Positions 1 to 9,520 are shown, counted from the first letter of the stretch. The stretch is DNA of 64,000 nucleotides from an uncultured Prevotellaceae bacterium (GCA_902784565.1 CACZVE010000003.1:62001-126000), one strand, 5' to 3'. Translations and numbers: made by a program. The notes: generated from the sequence alone by a model not told the origin.

Positions 1-1
1 G

Positions 2-289
2 TTGTGGAATGTTGTCAAAGGTGACATGGCTTTCATCGGTCCAAGACCCGAGCGGAAATATTACATCGACCAGATTATGGAACAAGATCCAAGATACGCA
101 TACCTCTATCAGATACGTCCAGGGGTTACATCTTACGCAACAATCCATAATGGTTATACCGACACGATGGAAAAGATGCTCCGTCGTCTGGAACTCGACC
201 TTTATTATTTGGAGCATCGTTCCCTTTGGCTTGATGCAAAACTACTTACACAGACCTTCCTGAATATCGCATTTGGCAAAAAATTCTAA
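2..289 (+). CDS. Undecaprenyl-phosphate sugar phosphotransferase, C-terminal part
   Basis: This is the last 95 codons of a bacterial sugar transferase; the gene begins upstream of the window. The family moves a sugar-1-phosphate from a nucleotide sugar to undecaprenyl phosphate at the inner membrane and so starts a capsule or O-antigen repeat unit. The visible part holds the conserved WNVVKGDMAFIGPRPE segment (in the family: LWNVLKGDMSLVGPRP), then the PGVTSYATI block and the usual short C-terminus ending in FGKKF. The TTG at the left edge is an internal Leu codon, not a start. It is followed after 2 bp by the export lipoprotein gene, which places it in the polysaccharide operon. Confidence 0.88.
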   Translation: MWNVVKGDMAFIGPRPERKYYIDQIMEQDPRYAYLYQIRPGVTSYATIHNGYTDTMEKMLRRLELDLYYLEHRSLWLDAKLLTQTFLNIAFGKKF

Positions 290-291
290 AT

Positions 292-1077
292 ATGAAAGTC
301 CAGAATTATATCATATTGTCGCTTATAGCGGCGTTTTTCTCTGCCTGCGGCACTCCAAAGAACTACAATTATCTGCAGGACTTGACCAATGGGCAGGTAA
401 TGACCACTTCCGTTGACGGTACGATCCGTCTGCAGCCAAAAGACCAGATCAGCATCCTCGTCAAGAGTAAAGACCCCCTGATGAGCAATCTCTTCAACAA
501 GGGAGTCACTACCACGATGAAATCCGGACAGACAGAGGGGAATATGTACGTAACTGGTTACACCTTAGGGCCGGACGGAGATATCGACTTCCCCGTTTTA
601 GGAAAGATACAACTGAAAGGACTGAGCCGATATGAAGCGGAACAGACCATCCAGAAGAGATTACAGGAAGAGCAACTGAAAGACGCCAATGTCACAGTGG
701 AATTCATGAACCTCAGTTACACGGTAACAGGTGAAGTGAAAGAGCCTGGTGTCTATCCGATACAAAAAGATGCCATCACCCTGTTTGAGGCACTTGGAAA
801 GGCCGGTGATATCAGTGTCTACGGAAAACGCGACAGCGTGATGGTGGTCAGAGATATCGACGGCACCAAGAAAGCCTATGTGCTGAGTCTCACCTCTGCC
901 AAGGACATCCTCTCGTCAGAAGCCTACTATGTACGTCAGAACGACCTTATCTATATCAAGGCCAACAATACCAAGGCGCGCCAGTCTCTGGCAGCAGGTA
1001 ACGAAACCCGCTCTATGTCATTCTGGCTGTCACTGGCTTCCGTATTTACAACAATTGCCGTACTCTTCATTAAATAA
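292..1077 (+). CDS. Polysaccharide export lipoprotein (Wza/BexD-like, SLBB)
   Basis: Outer-membrane polysaccharide export protein of 261 aa. The N-terminus is a lipoprotein signal with lipobox FSAC (Cys19). A polysaccharide export domain follows at about residues 45-145 (QPKDQISILVKSKDP, GPDGDIDFPVLGKI) and an SLBB domain at about 150-230 (YTVTGEVKEPGVYPI). A hydrophobic C-terminal helix (about 243-260) is typical of the Bacteroidota version. It should form the export channel together with the chain-length protein encoded 9 bp downstream. Family assignment is firm; the exact polymer exported is unknown. Confidence 0.9.
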   Translation: MKVQNYIILSLIAAFFSACGTPKNYNYLQDLTNGQVMTTSVDGTIRLQPKDQISILVKSKDPLMSNLFNKGVTTTMKSGQTEGNMYVTGYTLGPDGDIDFPVLGKIQLKGLSRYEAEQTIQKRLQEEQLKDANVTVEFMNLSYTVTGEVKEPGVYPIQKDAITLFEALGKAGDISVYGKRDSVMVVRDIDGTKKAYVLSLTSAKDILSSEAYYVRQNDLIYIKANNTKARQSLAAGNETRSMSFWLSLASVFTTIAVLFIK

Positions 1078-1086
1078 CCAACCACT

Positions 1087-2649
1087 ATGAGTTTCCTCAA
1101 AACCTGTCTTCAGCAATGGAAATGGTTTGTAGGCACCATCTGCCTGACCGTTTTTTGCGCCATCCTATTCATATTGGCGGTGGCTCCAAAATATGAACGT
1201 TCTGCTGCCATCCTGATCAAAGACGAGAACGGCGGTGGAGGTCTGTTGTCATCAATGGCATCCAACATGGGCATGTTGGCAGGTATAGCCGGACTGAACA
1301 TCACATCGAATGTAGAGAATGAGATGCAGATTCTCTCCTCACCATTCATGATGCAAGAGGTGGTGAAGCGTTTGGGACTCGACACAAAATATGAAGTCCG
1401 TGACGGACTGATGAAGCAGGAACTCTTCGACGAAACACTGCCTATCAAAGTCACTTTCCCCAAGTTAACAGACAAGGATGGCGTCTATATGAAGATGGAC
1501 TTGCGGAAGGACGGCACCTTCACGCTCTATAAGTTCCGTAAGAACAAAGACAAGTATGACGGCGAGGTACAGGGTAAGGTCAATACCGTCTGTCAGACAC
1601 CTATCGGACCTGTGTCCGTGATTGCCACGAAGCCGTTTGACTCATGTATGGCCAACGAGGGCGAGAAGACCATCCGCATCACCAAGGAAAGGAAATACGA
1701 CCGTGTGGAAAGTCTGTCGAATCAGATTGACATCGATCTGGCCGACGACCAGACCAGTATCATCACAATCACCTGTAAGGACATATCAGGAGAGCGTGCA
1801 GAACAAATCATCAATACCCTGATACAGGTCTACCAAGAGGAGTGGATGAAAGACAAGCAGAGCACTGCCGATGCTTCCACCCGTTTCATCAATGAGCGTA
1901 TCAAGGACATTGAAGCAGAACTGAGCGGACTCGACAACAATATCGCCCAGTTCAGGGGTAAGAACCTGATGCCCGACTACGAGGAAGCCGCCAAGATGTA
2001 TATGGAAAATGCCGCCCTGACCTATGAGGCTCAGGTGAAGGTAAACAACCAACTCTACATGATGGAGCAGATGCGCGATCAGGTCAGGAAAGAAGACGGA
2101 ACAAATCAGGTGCTGCCGGCCAACCTTCTGCCAGACAACGAGAACGTAGCCATCCAGATAGGGGAATACAACAAACTGCAGTTACAACGTAACAGCATGG
2201 CAGAGAACAGTAGTCCGAACAACCCGCTCGTCAAGGACCTGGATGCCCAGTTGGGTAGCATGCGCAAGGCCATCATCAATTCACTGGATCAGGCCGTTGC
2301 CCAGTTGCGGGCCAGCCAGAAAGGTATCAACCGGGAGGATCAGAAACTGAAACAGCAGATCTCCGTTGCGCCTGAGAAAGTGACGAAGATCCTTCCTGCC
2401 GAGCGCCAGCATAAGATTGTGGAAGCCCTTTACATCTATCTGCTCGAGAAGCGCGAGGAGAACAACCTCACACAAGTCTATAATGCCCAGAACCTACGTA
2501 TCGTTTCGCCTCCAATGGGCAAACTAAAGCCTGTATTCCCAAAGAAGATGACGATACTGATACTGGCAGTCCTCTTGGGTATAGCCATCCCCGCCTTCTT
2601 CATCTATGTCAGACGAAACGTCAAGCGCATTATAGCAGAAGAGGAATAA
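1087..2649 (+). CDS. Polysaccharide chain-length determinant (Wzz/PCP), no kinase domain
   Basis: 520-aa polysaccharide co-polymerase. A transmembrane helix lies at about residues 13-34 and a second one at about 488-508, with a long periplasmic part between them that is helical and coiled-coil-like around 260-440 (Wzz and GNVR domains). The protein ends 12 residues after the second helix (VRRNVKRIIAEEE), so the cytoplasmic BY-kinase domain found in many Wzc proteins is missing. It sits between the export lipoprotein and the EpsG-like gene and is expected to set polymer length and couple the inner-membrane synthesis machinery to the export channel. Confidence 0.88.
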   Translation: MSFLKTCLQQWKWFVGTICLTVFCAILFILAVAPKYERSAAILIKDENGGGGLLSSMASNMGMLAGIAGLNITSNVENEMQILSSPFMMQEVVKRLGLDTKYEVRDGLMKQELFDETLPIKVTFPKLTDKDGVYMKMDLRKDGTFTLYKFRKNKDKYDGEVQGKVNTVCQTPIGPVSVIATKPFDSCMANEGEKTIRITKERKYDRVESLSNQIDIDLADDQTSIITITCKDISGERAEQIINTLIQVYQEEWMKDKQSTADASTRFINERIKDIEAELSGLDNNIAQFRGKNLMPDYEEAAKMYMENAALTYEAQVKVNNQLYMMEQMRDQVRKEDGTNQVLPANLLPDNENVAIQIGEYNKLQLQRNSMAENSSPNNPLVKDLDAQLGSMRKAIINSLDQAVAQLRASQKGINREDQKLKQQISVAPEKVTKILPAERQHKIVEALYIYLLEKREENNLTQVYNAQNLRIVSPPMGKLKPVFPKKMTILILAVLLGIAIPAFFIYVRRNVKRIIAEEE

Positions 2650-2662
2650 GGCATCTGGAATC

Positions 2663-3814
2663 ATGGCAGTCATCTTCCTGTATTTCGCCCTTTTCCTTGG
2701 AGTCCACTTCCTGTCGAAGCAGTTCAAGCGTCCCGGAGCAGCAAGGTTGTTCCAACTGGTTGCCTGTTTCATCCTGCTTTTCGGATTTTTCGGGTTCAGG
2801 GACATTACCGTACTCAATGACACCTCCCACTACTACGGTTATTATTTCCAGAAAGCACACATACTCAGTTTCAGGAACGAGCCCGTTATGACTTACCACC
2901 TGTTGGACAAGTTTGAATATGGTTTTCAGGTTTTCGTTCATATCCTTGTAAAATATGTTTCCAAGAATCCCTATACGGTCATTCTTGTATCAAGTCTGAT
3001 TATCACCATTGGAGAACTCTGGTTGATAGACAGACATGCAAAAGACATTGCGCTGGTATGCTTCTATATGCTGACAGCAGGACTGTTTTTCATGCATTAC
3101 TGTATCATCCGACAGGCATTCGCCCTGTTTTTCTTTTACATCGCATTTGACTTCCTCGAGAGAGGGAAAATCGGGAAATACTGTCTGTTGATAGGCTGTG
3201 CCAGTTTGTTCCACATCTCCGCCGTTTTCCTTCTCCTCCTGCCGATACTGGTCAGGGTAGCGCCATCACGACGGAATGTATGTATCGCCATTGCCAGTTC
3301 ACTGGTTCTGGCCGTCTTTATTTTCGAGATTCTGTCGTTCATGGGGCTCCGGGAACATCCCTATTATCAGGCAGCCATCCAGAAAGACTCCCTGTCTGTG
3401 GTCGGTCTGGCCGACTGCGCCTTCATGATCTTCATCCTCTCCGTCTGTCTGTTTGCCAGAAAGAAAAGCGGTGCTCCCAAACCAGACAACATCTTTTTAT
3501 GGATCTGTACGATGGGATTATGTGTTTGTCTCATCGCTCCTGTCGTATACCCGATCTCCCGAATCAACGAATACCTATGGCCATTCATCGTGATTCATCT
3601 TCTCAGATACATAGAGCCACAATCCATGAGAAAAGCCTACACGAATCGGATTGCGGGAACGAGGAACCTGTTACGTCTGATTGTCATCTTCGTGTTTGTC
3701 GCGAAGATGGTGGGTATCAACACCTTCCGTCCAGAATGGCTGCACATCGACTCGTATCAGTTCTATGATTTCAGCAAGAAAGACCATACCTATAATATCT
3801 ATCCTCAGCAATGA
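2663..3814 (+). CDS. EpsG-like polysaccharide polymerase (Wzy-type)
   Basis: 383-aa polytopic membrane protein with roughly 9-10 hydrophobic helices. The opening (FLYFALFLGVHFLSKQF) and the motif FGFRDITVLNDTSHYYGYYF in the first loop resemble EpsG family proteins, whose FRD...ND/GtD-Y segment is characteristic. These proteins are thought to polymerise repeat units on undecaprenyl pyrophosphate. The 3' end overlaps the flippase start by ATGA, which suggests translational coupling. It could be called Wzy by position; sequence alone supports EpsG-like. Confidence 0.78.
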   Translation: MAVIFLYFALFLGVHFLSKQFKRPGAARLFQLVACFILLFGFFGFRDITVLNDTSHYYGYYFQKAHILSFRNEPVMTYHLLDKFEYGFQVFVHILVKYVSKNPYTVILVSSLIITIGELWLIDRHAKDIALVCFYMLTAGLFFMHYCIIRQAFALFFFYIAFDFLERGKIGKYCLLIGCASLFHISAVFLLLLPILVRVAPSRRNVCIAIASSLVLAVFIFEILSFMGLREHPYYQAAIQKDSLSVVGLADCAFMIFILSVCLFARKKSGAPKPDNIFLWICTMGLCVCLIAPVVYPISRINEYLWPFIVIHLLRYIEPQSMRKAYTNRIAGTRNLLRLIVIFVFVAKMVGINTFRPEWLHIDSYQFYDFSKKDHTYNIYPQQ

Positions 3815-5121
3815 AAGACACCATCGGACATCTATACAGACGACTCAAGGCCTCCGACATCGCCAAACGAATGATGAGCGGTGCCTTCTGGTCATTTACG
3901 GGAACAGCCCTTGGTAAGTTCTGTGTTTTTCTTACCGGCATCATCTGTGCCCGCATCTTGGGGAAAGAACAGTTCGGTGAGTTGGGAATGGTACGCTCTA
4001 CCATTGGCATGTTCATTATCCTGGGAGCAGGAGGCATTGGCGTCACCGCCACCAGATTTATAGCGTTGTACCGAAGAGACCAACAGGCCCACGCCGCCTC
4101 CATCTATCATCTCTCCACAAGGTTTGCCACTCTGTTGGGCATCCTGACAACGCTGGTTCTACTCTTCTCTGCAGGATTCCTGGCCAATGACATTCTGAAA
4201 TCCTCAGACCTGACATTCCCTTTGACCATCGGTTGTGTGGTTCTCTTCCTCTCCATCCTGAACAGTTCAGAGAATGGAACCCTTGCCGGCTTCGAAGACT
4301 TCAAGTCTATTGCCGTCAATACGTTCGTTGGAAGCATCGTTGAGTCGATAGGAATGATTATCGGAGCCTATTTCTATCAGATAGAAGGTGCCATTGCCGG
4401 CTTCGGACTCGGCGTGCTGGCCTTATACCTTACCAACAAACTGTCTGCCATCAAGAATCTGAGAAAGAATGGCATCAGGAGCAAAGGGCAAGCCATCTTC
4501 AAGGAAGACTGGAAACTCATCTATCAGTACAGCATTCCTGCCACGCTTTCCGCCCTGAGTGTCACACCCGTCTTCTGGCTCATTCGTTCCATGCTGGTCA
4601 GAGTCAACGACTACGGAGAACTCGGTATCTTCGAAGCGGCAGACCAATGGAAAGTGATTCTCCTGTTTATTCCTGGGGCAATCTGTCAGATTGTACTGCC
4701 CATCATGTCGAGCATCACAGACACACGCACCTTCCGTCGGACATTGTTAGGCAACTTTGCTTTAATCGGTGGTATCTCTGCCATTCTCGCCATCGGGTCG
4801 TGGATACTGGCACCAATCATCATGCCGCTCTACGGAAAGACGTTCACAAATACCATGCCTTTGGTTTATCTTGCCATCTCCACCATCCCTACTGCCCTTG
4901 CCCAGATTCTGGAAATGACGTTATATAGCCGTGATAAGATGTGGACCTGTTTTGGATTTAATATCATCTGGGGTGTCGCCACTGTCGGTCTTTCCTATTT
5001 GTTCCTTCGCAACCATCAGGGTGCATCGGGTATCGCCTTGGCCGTTCTTCTTGCCTATCTGATAAAGATGATCTGCATGGGAGGTTATCTGTTCACACAA
5101 CAGAAAGGAGGTGCCGGATGA
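3811..5121 (+). CDS. Polysaccharide flippase (Wzx, MOP superfamily)
   Basis: 436-aa membrane protein with about 12-14 predicted helices. The N-terminal helices carry GAFWSFTGTALGKFCVFLTG and ARILGKEQFGELGMV, the classic start of polysaccharide transporters of the PST/MviN group. It should flip undecaprenyl-linked repeat units across the inner membrane. It overlaps the gene before it and the glycosyltransferase after it by 4 bp (ATGA) each, so the three are translated as one tight operon. Confidence 0.88.
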   Translation: MKDTIGHLYRRLKASDIAKRMMSGAFWSFTGTALGKFCVFLTGIICARILGKEQFGELGMVRSTIGMFIILGAGGIGVTATRFIALYRRDQQAHAASIYHLSTRFATLLGILTTLVLLFSAGFLANDILKSSDLTFPLTIGCVVLFLSILNSSENGTLAGFEDFKSIAVNTFVGSIVESIGMIIGAYFYQIEGAIAGFGLGVLALYLTNKLSAIKNLRKNGIRSKGQAIFKEDWKLIYQYSIPATLSALSVTPVFWLIRSMLVRVNDYGELGIFEAADQWKVILLFIPGAICQIVLPIMSSITDTRTFRRTLLGNFALIGGISAILAIGSWILAPIIMPLYGKTFTNTMPLVYLAISTIPTALAQILEMTLYSRDKMWTCFGFNIIWGVATVGLSYLFLRNHQGASGIALAVLLAYLIKMICMGGYLFTQQKGGAG

Positions 5122-5888
5122 AGACTTTCAGCATCGTACTGCCCTGTTACAACGACCTTTCGTTATTGAAAACAGCCCTGTCATCAGTCTTACAGCAGAA
5201 AGGCATTGACTATGAAATCATCATCACAGACGATTCACAGGATGACAGCATTGAACAATATATCCAGTCATTGAGTCACGATGACATCCATTACTATCAT
5301 CATCAGCAAGGTGTCAGCGCCTCAGACAACTGGAACGCTGGTCTACAGAAGGTCTCCGGGAAATATGTAATTCTGATGCACCATGATGAAGAGATGGTTC
5401 AAGACGACTACCTGAAACGTATCAGTCTGCTGATGTCCAAAGGAGCAGATGTTGTCATTTCACAAGTGAAAATCGTCTTGAATAGACAAGAGAAAAGACA
5501 ATCTCTGCCCAGCCGATGGCTGAAGACATTTGTCTGCAAACATCCGGCCTGTCTGTTTTTGATAAATGTGATTGGACCATGTGCCTGTCTCACGATACGG
5601 CAGGAACATCTGCAGGACTTCAATAGAAACCTAAGATGGCTGGTGGACGTAGAATGGTATTACCGTATGCTTCGCGGAAAGATGTTCCTCATAGACAAAT
5701 CGCTTACCATCCGATCCCATCACGGACATCAGGGACAAATCACCCAAAGCCTCAACGTCAAAGAGACCTTCAAGTCAGACCAATCGGAACTCATGAAGAC
5801 CTATGCCACCAACAAGACGGTCAGACGGATGCTATGGCTCTACCAACATCTTATTCTCGGAACAAAACATATACTCAGGAAGATATGA
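5118..5888 (+). CDS. Glycosyltransferase family 2
   Basis: 256-aa GT-A fold enzyme. The N-terminus reads FSIVLPCYNDLSLLKTALSSVL, followed by IIITDDSQDDS (nucleotide-binding strand) and MHHDEEMVQDDYL at about 90, where HDEE takes the place of the usual DxD metal motif. The conserved region VDVEWYYRML lies at about 178. It should add one sugar to the lipid-linked capsule unit on the cytoplasmic face. It overlaps its two neighbours by ATGA. Donor and linkage cannot be read from sequence. Confidence 0.84.
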   Translation: MKTFSIVLPCYNDLSLLKTALSSVLQQKGIDYEIIITDDSQDDSIEQYIQSLSHDDIHYYHHQQGVSASDNWNAGLQKVSGKYVILMHHDEEMVQDDYLKRISLLMSKGADVVISQVKIVLNRQEKRQSLPSRWLKTFVCKHPACLFLINVIGPCACLTIRQEHLQDFNRNLRWLVDVEWYYRMLRGKMFLIDKSLTIRSHHGHQGQITQSLNVKETFKSDQSELMKTYATNKTVRRMLWLYQHLILGTKHILRKI

Positions 5889-6757
5889 GAATCGTGAAAG
5901 TCATAGGCGGTCTGGGCAACCAGATGTTTCAGTTTGCCCTCTACAAGGCACTGCAGAGACAATTCCCGGAAGAACGGGTGTTGTTGGATCTGCATTGTTT
6001 CAATGGCTACCATAAGCACCGGGGATTTGAGATTCCAAAGATATTCGATGTGACTTACGAGGAAGCCAACTGGAAAGAGGTGGCGAAGGTGGCCTACCCC
6101 TACCCCAACTTCCAGACATGGCGTTTCGGCAGCAGAATCCTGCCCGACAGAAAGACCATGCTCAAGGAAAAAACAGACTATGCCTTTGAACCTACGGCAA
6201 TGACGCGTAAAGGCGACACTTACTACGACGGATATTGGCAGCATGAGGAATACTTTTTGAATTACCGCGAGGAGATGCTGCGGACATACACTTTCCCTGC
6301 GTTTGAAGATGAACGGAACTGGGAAACGGTCCGTCTCATCGCCAACAAGAATAGTTGTGCCATCCATATCCGACGCGGAGACTATGTGAAAGACAAACTC
6401 TTCCGTGACATCTGTGATTTAGATTACTACCAGACAGCCATCCTGCGAATGAAAGGAGCGGCAATTCCAGATCTTTTCTGCGTTTTTTCTGATGATGCCT
6501 TCTGGTGCCGTGAACATATATCCCCCCTGTTGGGACAGACTGAAGCCATCTATGTAGACTGGAATACGGATGGGAATAGTTTCCACGACATGCATCTCAT
6601 GTCACTTTGTCGCCATCAGATCATCGCCAACTCCTCCTTCTCCTGGTGGGGAGCCTGGTTGAACACAAACAAAGAAAAGGTGGTGATAGCCCCCCGAAAA
6701 TGGTGGAATATCAGTGGTGCACATACACCTATCTCAAATTCTTGGATAATTATTTAG
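5885..6757 (+). CDS. GT11 alpha-1,2-fucosyltransferase-like
   Basis: 290-aa member of glycosyltransferase family 11. The N-terminus VIGGLGNQMFQFALYKAL is the GDP-fucose-binding family signature, and IHIRRGDYV (about 160-168) is the HxRRGDY motif of alpha-1,2-fucosyltransferases. The SFSWWGAWLN block at about 254 is also conserved in the family. The ATG at 5885 overlaps the previous stop by ATGA and begins right at the signature; a longer in-frame reading from 5636 would run through the previous gene and is rejected. It implies terminal or branching fucose in the polymer. Confidence 0.92.
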   Translation: MRIVKVIGGLGNQMFQFALYKALQRQFPEERVLLDLHCFNGYHKHRGFEIPKIFDVTYEEANWKEVAKVAYPYPNFQTWRFGSRILPDRKTMLKEKTDYAFEPTAMTRKGDTYYDGYWQHEEYFLNYREEMLRTYTFPAFEDERNWETVRLIANKNSCAIHIRRGDYVKDKLFRDICDLDYYQTAILRMKGAAIPDLFCVFSDDAFWCREHISPLLGQTEAIYVDWNTDGNSFHDMHLMSLCRHQIIANSSFSWWGAWLNTNKEKVVIAPRKWWNISGAHTPISNSWIII

Positions 6758-6788
6758 TCATTTATGAGTGTTTTTCATTTTTTTTGAG

Positions 6789-6796
6789 TACTTTTG
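6789..6796 (+). promoter_or_regulatory. Promoter -7 box (TACTTTTG) for GT2 gene
   Basis: Matches the Bacteroidota TAnnTTTG element 18 bp before the ATG at 6814, so the last glycosyltransferase gene has its own start in addition to read-through from the capsule operon. Confidence 0.6.
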
Positions 6797-6813
6797 CACC
6801 CGAAATTAAAGAT

Positions 6814-7623
6814 ATGGAGTTTTCTGTTCTAATTCCTATATATAATAAAGAGGAGCCAAAGCACTTACTTGAATGCTTAGACAGCCTTTTTCATCAGACA
6901 CTGCCAGCAACGGAAATTATTCTGGTGGAGGATGGTCCGTTGACCACTGAATTGGATGATATCATCAATAAGAGTCAGCAGAATTATCCCGAACTGAAAA
7001 CCGTGAAGTTAGCAGAAAACGGCGGTATCGGTCATGCGCTCAACGAAGGACTGAAACATTGCACCTACGACCTGGTGGCCCGTATGGATGCTGACGACAT
7101 CTGTGCGCCTGACCGTTTCGAGACACAGGTCAAGTTCCTGGAAAGCCATCCCGAATACGATATTGTGGGTTCGTGGGCTGACGAATTCTCCGACAACATC
7201 TCCAATATCCTGTCAACCCGTAAGTTACCAGAAGACCATGAGGCCATCATCCAGTTTGGCAAGAAACGTAATCCGATGAACCATCCTACCGTCATGTTCC
7301 GGCATCAGGCTGTCAAGGCCGCAGGCTATTACATCCATTCGCCACAGGTGGAAGATTACGATCTCTGGGTACGGATGATGCTGAGGGGCAGTCGGTTCTA
7401 CAATATCCAACGTTCACTGCTCTATTTCCGGATGTCTGACGATTTTGCAAGGCGTCGTGGCGGATGGAATTATTCCCGCAGGGAGATCCCTCTCCAGATT
7501 TCTTTCTACAAAAAAGGGTATATCAGTTGGTGGCGTATGGTACTGAATATCATCATCCGCACCATCATACGGATGCTGCCCAGTCGATGGAGACGGAAGA
7601 TATACCTCCGTCTGCTCAGATAG
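6814..7623 (+). CDS. Glycosyltransferase family 2
   Basis: 269-aa GT-A enzyme: FSVLIPIYNKEEP at the start, ILVEDGPLT, a clear MDADDIC (DxD) at about residues 91-97, and EDYDLWVRMMLRG at about 187-199, a combination seen in beta-glycosyltransferases of capsule loci. The C-terminus is basic and hydrophobic (WWRMVLNIIIRTIIRML), which suggests membrane attachment. The ATG at 6814 follows a promoter box at 6789-6796; the reading frame continues upstream into the fucosyltransferase gene but that start would lie before the promoter. It is the last gene of the capsule cluster and converges on a lipoprotein gene. Confidence 0.86.
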   Translation: MEFSVLIPIYNKEEPKHLLECLDSLFHQTLPATEIILVEDGPLTTELDDIINKSQQNYPELKTVKLAENGGIGHALNEGLKHCTYDLVARMDADDICAPDRFETQVKFLESHPEYDIVGSWADEFSDNISNILSTRKLPEDHEAIIQFGKKRNPMNHPTVMFRHQAVKAAGYYIHSPQVEDYDLWVRMMLRGSRFYNIQRSLLYFRMSDDFARRRGGWNYSRREIPLQISFYKKGYISWWRMVLNIIIRTIIRMLPSRWRRKIYLRLLR

Positions 7624-7631
7624 TCAATCAA

Positions 7632-8012
7632 TCAGTATTTATCAAAACTCCAAATCCGACCGTCTTTGCTGAGTACCAGACGGTCGCTATTGATGTTCTC
7701 TATCCTGAGACGGATATTGTTGAAGGGGCTGAAGCCGAAGGTTTGCTCCACGACCACGGTATCCAAGGGCAACGCCTCGATGGAGTAGCACTGGATAAAC
7801 AGACTGTCACCGACGTGTTGGAAGTTTCCGAACACCTCTGTCTCGTCAGTACTCCGTAAAAGGGTGATCGATCCGGAGAAACTGATGTATTGGGTGTCGT
7901 GACCAGCCAGACGCCACTGTCCAAACAGGTCGCCAGCCTCGCCTCCCTCCTGACAAGAGGACAATAGCAGCATACAGAGCAAGAGGACAGATGACTTAAA
8001 GAATCTTACCAT
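7632..8012 (-). CDS. Small lipocalin-like lipoprotein
   Basis: 126-aa lipoprotein. The signal runs MVRFFKSSVLLLCMLLLSSC with lipobox LSSC (Cys20). The mature part begins DLFGQWRLAG and alternates short beta strands (ITLLRSTDETEVFGNF, DSLFIQCYS), which fits the lipocalin-like small lipoproteins common in Bacteroidota; no exact family can be named. The ATG at 8012 overlaps the end of the Wzi-like gene by 17 bp, so it is translated from the same transcript. Function is unknown; context suggests a surface or periplasmic accessory of the capsule. Confidence 0.7.
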   Translation of the reverse strand: MVRFFKSSVLLLCMLLLSSCQEGGEAGDLFGQWRLAGHDTQYISFSGSITLLRSTDETEVFGNFQHVGDSLFIQCYSIEALPLDTVVVEQTFGFSPFNNIRLRIENINSDRLVLSKDGRIWSFDKY

Positions 8013-9492
8013 GATAGCCAATCTTGAAATAAAACGTAGAACAGTCACCATAGATATTACCCTTGTCAAAGGCGAATGCCGAACTGAAGTGCCAGGGGCC
8101 GTCAACATAGTCAGCCTGTAACAAAGCGTCGAAAGAATGATGCTTCACCGACAACGGTGCCACATAGGTACCCCACCCTTCGCGGTAGGAACCCTTCACA
8201 AGGAAAGACAGACGGTCAGTGACTTCGCCATTGACACCCAGATGCCAGGCCTTGATACGATTGTCAGTATAGGTCGCTCTGCCATCCTTATTATATATAG
8301 GTGAAGTAATCAACGGATTTCCGGGTGTCATACCGTAATGGGCATAGCAGCCGTAGATACCGTGATTGTAGTAATTGTCATTGCCAGTCACATAATCTGT
8401 AATCTGACTGCGCACAGGTTCCGGATAGTCGCCACTATCCCAGTGAAGTGGTCCACACTGGTTGGTGGTCTGTACATATTCAAACACTGCTCCACGCAGA
8501 ATCTGTCGCCCAGAGGCCTTGTTACTATACTGTAAGCCCCAGATACCATCCCAGCCATTACTTTTGCGCATGCCTGAGCCATCTTCGAAGGGATTGTCGA
8601 GATATGCCTGTACCTGATGCTGCGGCGTAATGTTCCATCCTATCTGACAGGTCATTGAACCCAAATGATTACCAAAGATCCAGTCTTCCCAGGAATCGTT
8701 CTCAAAATAACCGCTATCGCCCCATGGCAATATCACATCCCAGAAAGCCTTCAGTCCCTCAGCCTTATCCCTCACTCTCAGTTCGCCATGATCCATGAGG
8801 TAACTGGTACCACCAAACTGCACCGCATGTTCTATACCCACCGTCACAAAAAACAGTTTCTCAGGATTACTGCGTATATACAAATGTTTCTGATGGAATA
8901 AGGCTCCTTTCACATACGCAGAAGCGAGTCGGCCGTCCATGTAAGAAGCGGTCTCGTGATAATCGCTGTCGAGGAATTTACCGTAGCCAAAATCAAAGTT
9001 GACCTGTACCCATTCTTTCGTAAACGGTACTGTCCAGAAGCCATTGGTACCCACACGTACCTGAGGGATCGGTTTCGCATTGGTACCTTTGATGAATGAG
9101 CCGGTAGAGAGTTGGTTGTCACGTATCACCTGCGGGAGTTCACGACTACCTACCTCCAGATGGAATGACTTGTACGACAGATTGGCGTAACACTGTTGTA
9201 GATATGCGTGGTGGTCGGCATGCACACCGGCAATGCCGTCGACAGCAGCAGACAGCAGCCAATCGCTCCCCAACGGTTGTTCCAAATGGAGTGCACCGCG
9301 AAGATTAGCCGTATTGGCACGCGTTCCTAATGTATGGTGGCGGTTGGCTGCCAGATAGAAAGCAGTAAAGTCGCCTGTTCCTACCGCTGCCTCAGTGGCC
9401 AGGTCGTAGGTGAGACGTGTTGAGAGCGAGTCTTGCGACCACACCTGACCATATAATGCTATTGCGATACAACTGATGAGAAACCTCTTCAT
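7996..9492 (-). CDS. Wzi-like capsule assembly outer-membrane protein
   Basis: 498-aa protein with signal peptide (MKRFLISCIAIALYGQVWSQ) and an amphipathic beta-barrel. The pattern of paired strands, with GSRELPQVIRDNQLSTGSF near residue 117 and the tract IPQVRVGTNGFWTVPFTKEW after it, matches the Bacteroidota members of the Wzi/capsule-assembly family. Wzi anchors capsular polysaccharide at the cell surface. It is convergent with the capsule operon and separately promoted, so capsule synthesis and surface attachment are two transcription units here. Confidence 0.85.
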   Translation of the reverse strand: MKRFLISCIAIALYGQVWSQDSLSTRLTYDLATEAAVGTGDFTAFYLAANRHHTLGTRANTANLRGALHLEQPLGSDWLLSAAVDGIAGVHADHHAYLQQCYANLSYKSFHLEVGSRELPQVIRDNQLSTGSFIKGTNAKPIPQVRVGTNGFWTVPFTKEWVQVNFDFGYGKFLDSDYHETASYMDGRLASAYVKGALFHQKHLYIRSNPEKLFFVTVGIEHAVQFGGTSYLMDHGELRVRDKAEGLKAFWDVILPWGDSGYFENDSWEDWIFGNHLGSMTCQIGWNITPQHQVQAYLDNPFEDGSGMRKSNGWDGIWGLQYSNKASGRQILRGAVFEYVQTTNQCGPLHWDSGDYPEPVRSQITDYVTGNDNYYNHGIYGCYAHYGMTPGNPLITSPIYNKDGRATYTDNRIKAWHLGVNGEVTDRLSFLVKGSYREGWGTYVAPLSVKHHSFDALLQADYVDGPWHFSSAFAFDKGNIYGDCSTFYFKIGYHGKIL

Positions 9493-9520
9493 ATAGACGT
9501 CATTCTGTCATTATTGACTG

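Noticed and set aside
5636-5884. Longer start of the fucosyltransferase gene
   Set aside because: It would overlap most of the preceding glycosyltransferase; the GT11 signature begins at the ATG at 5885.
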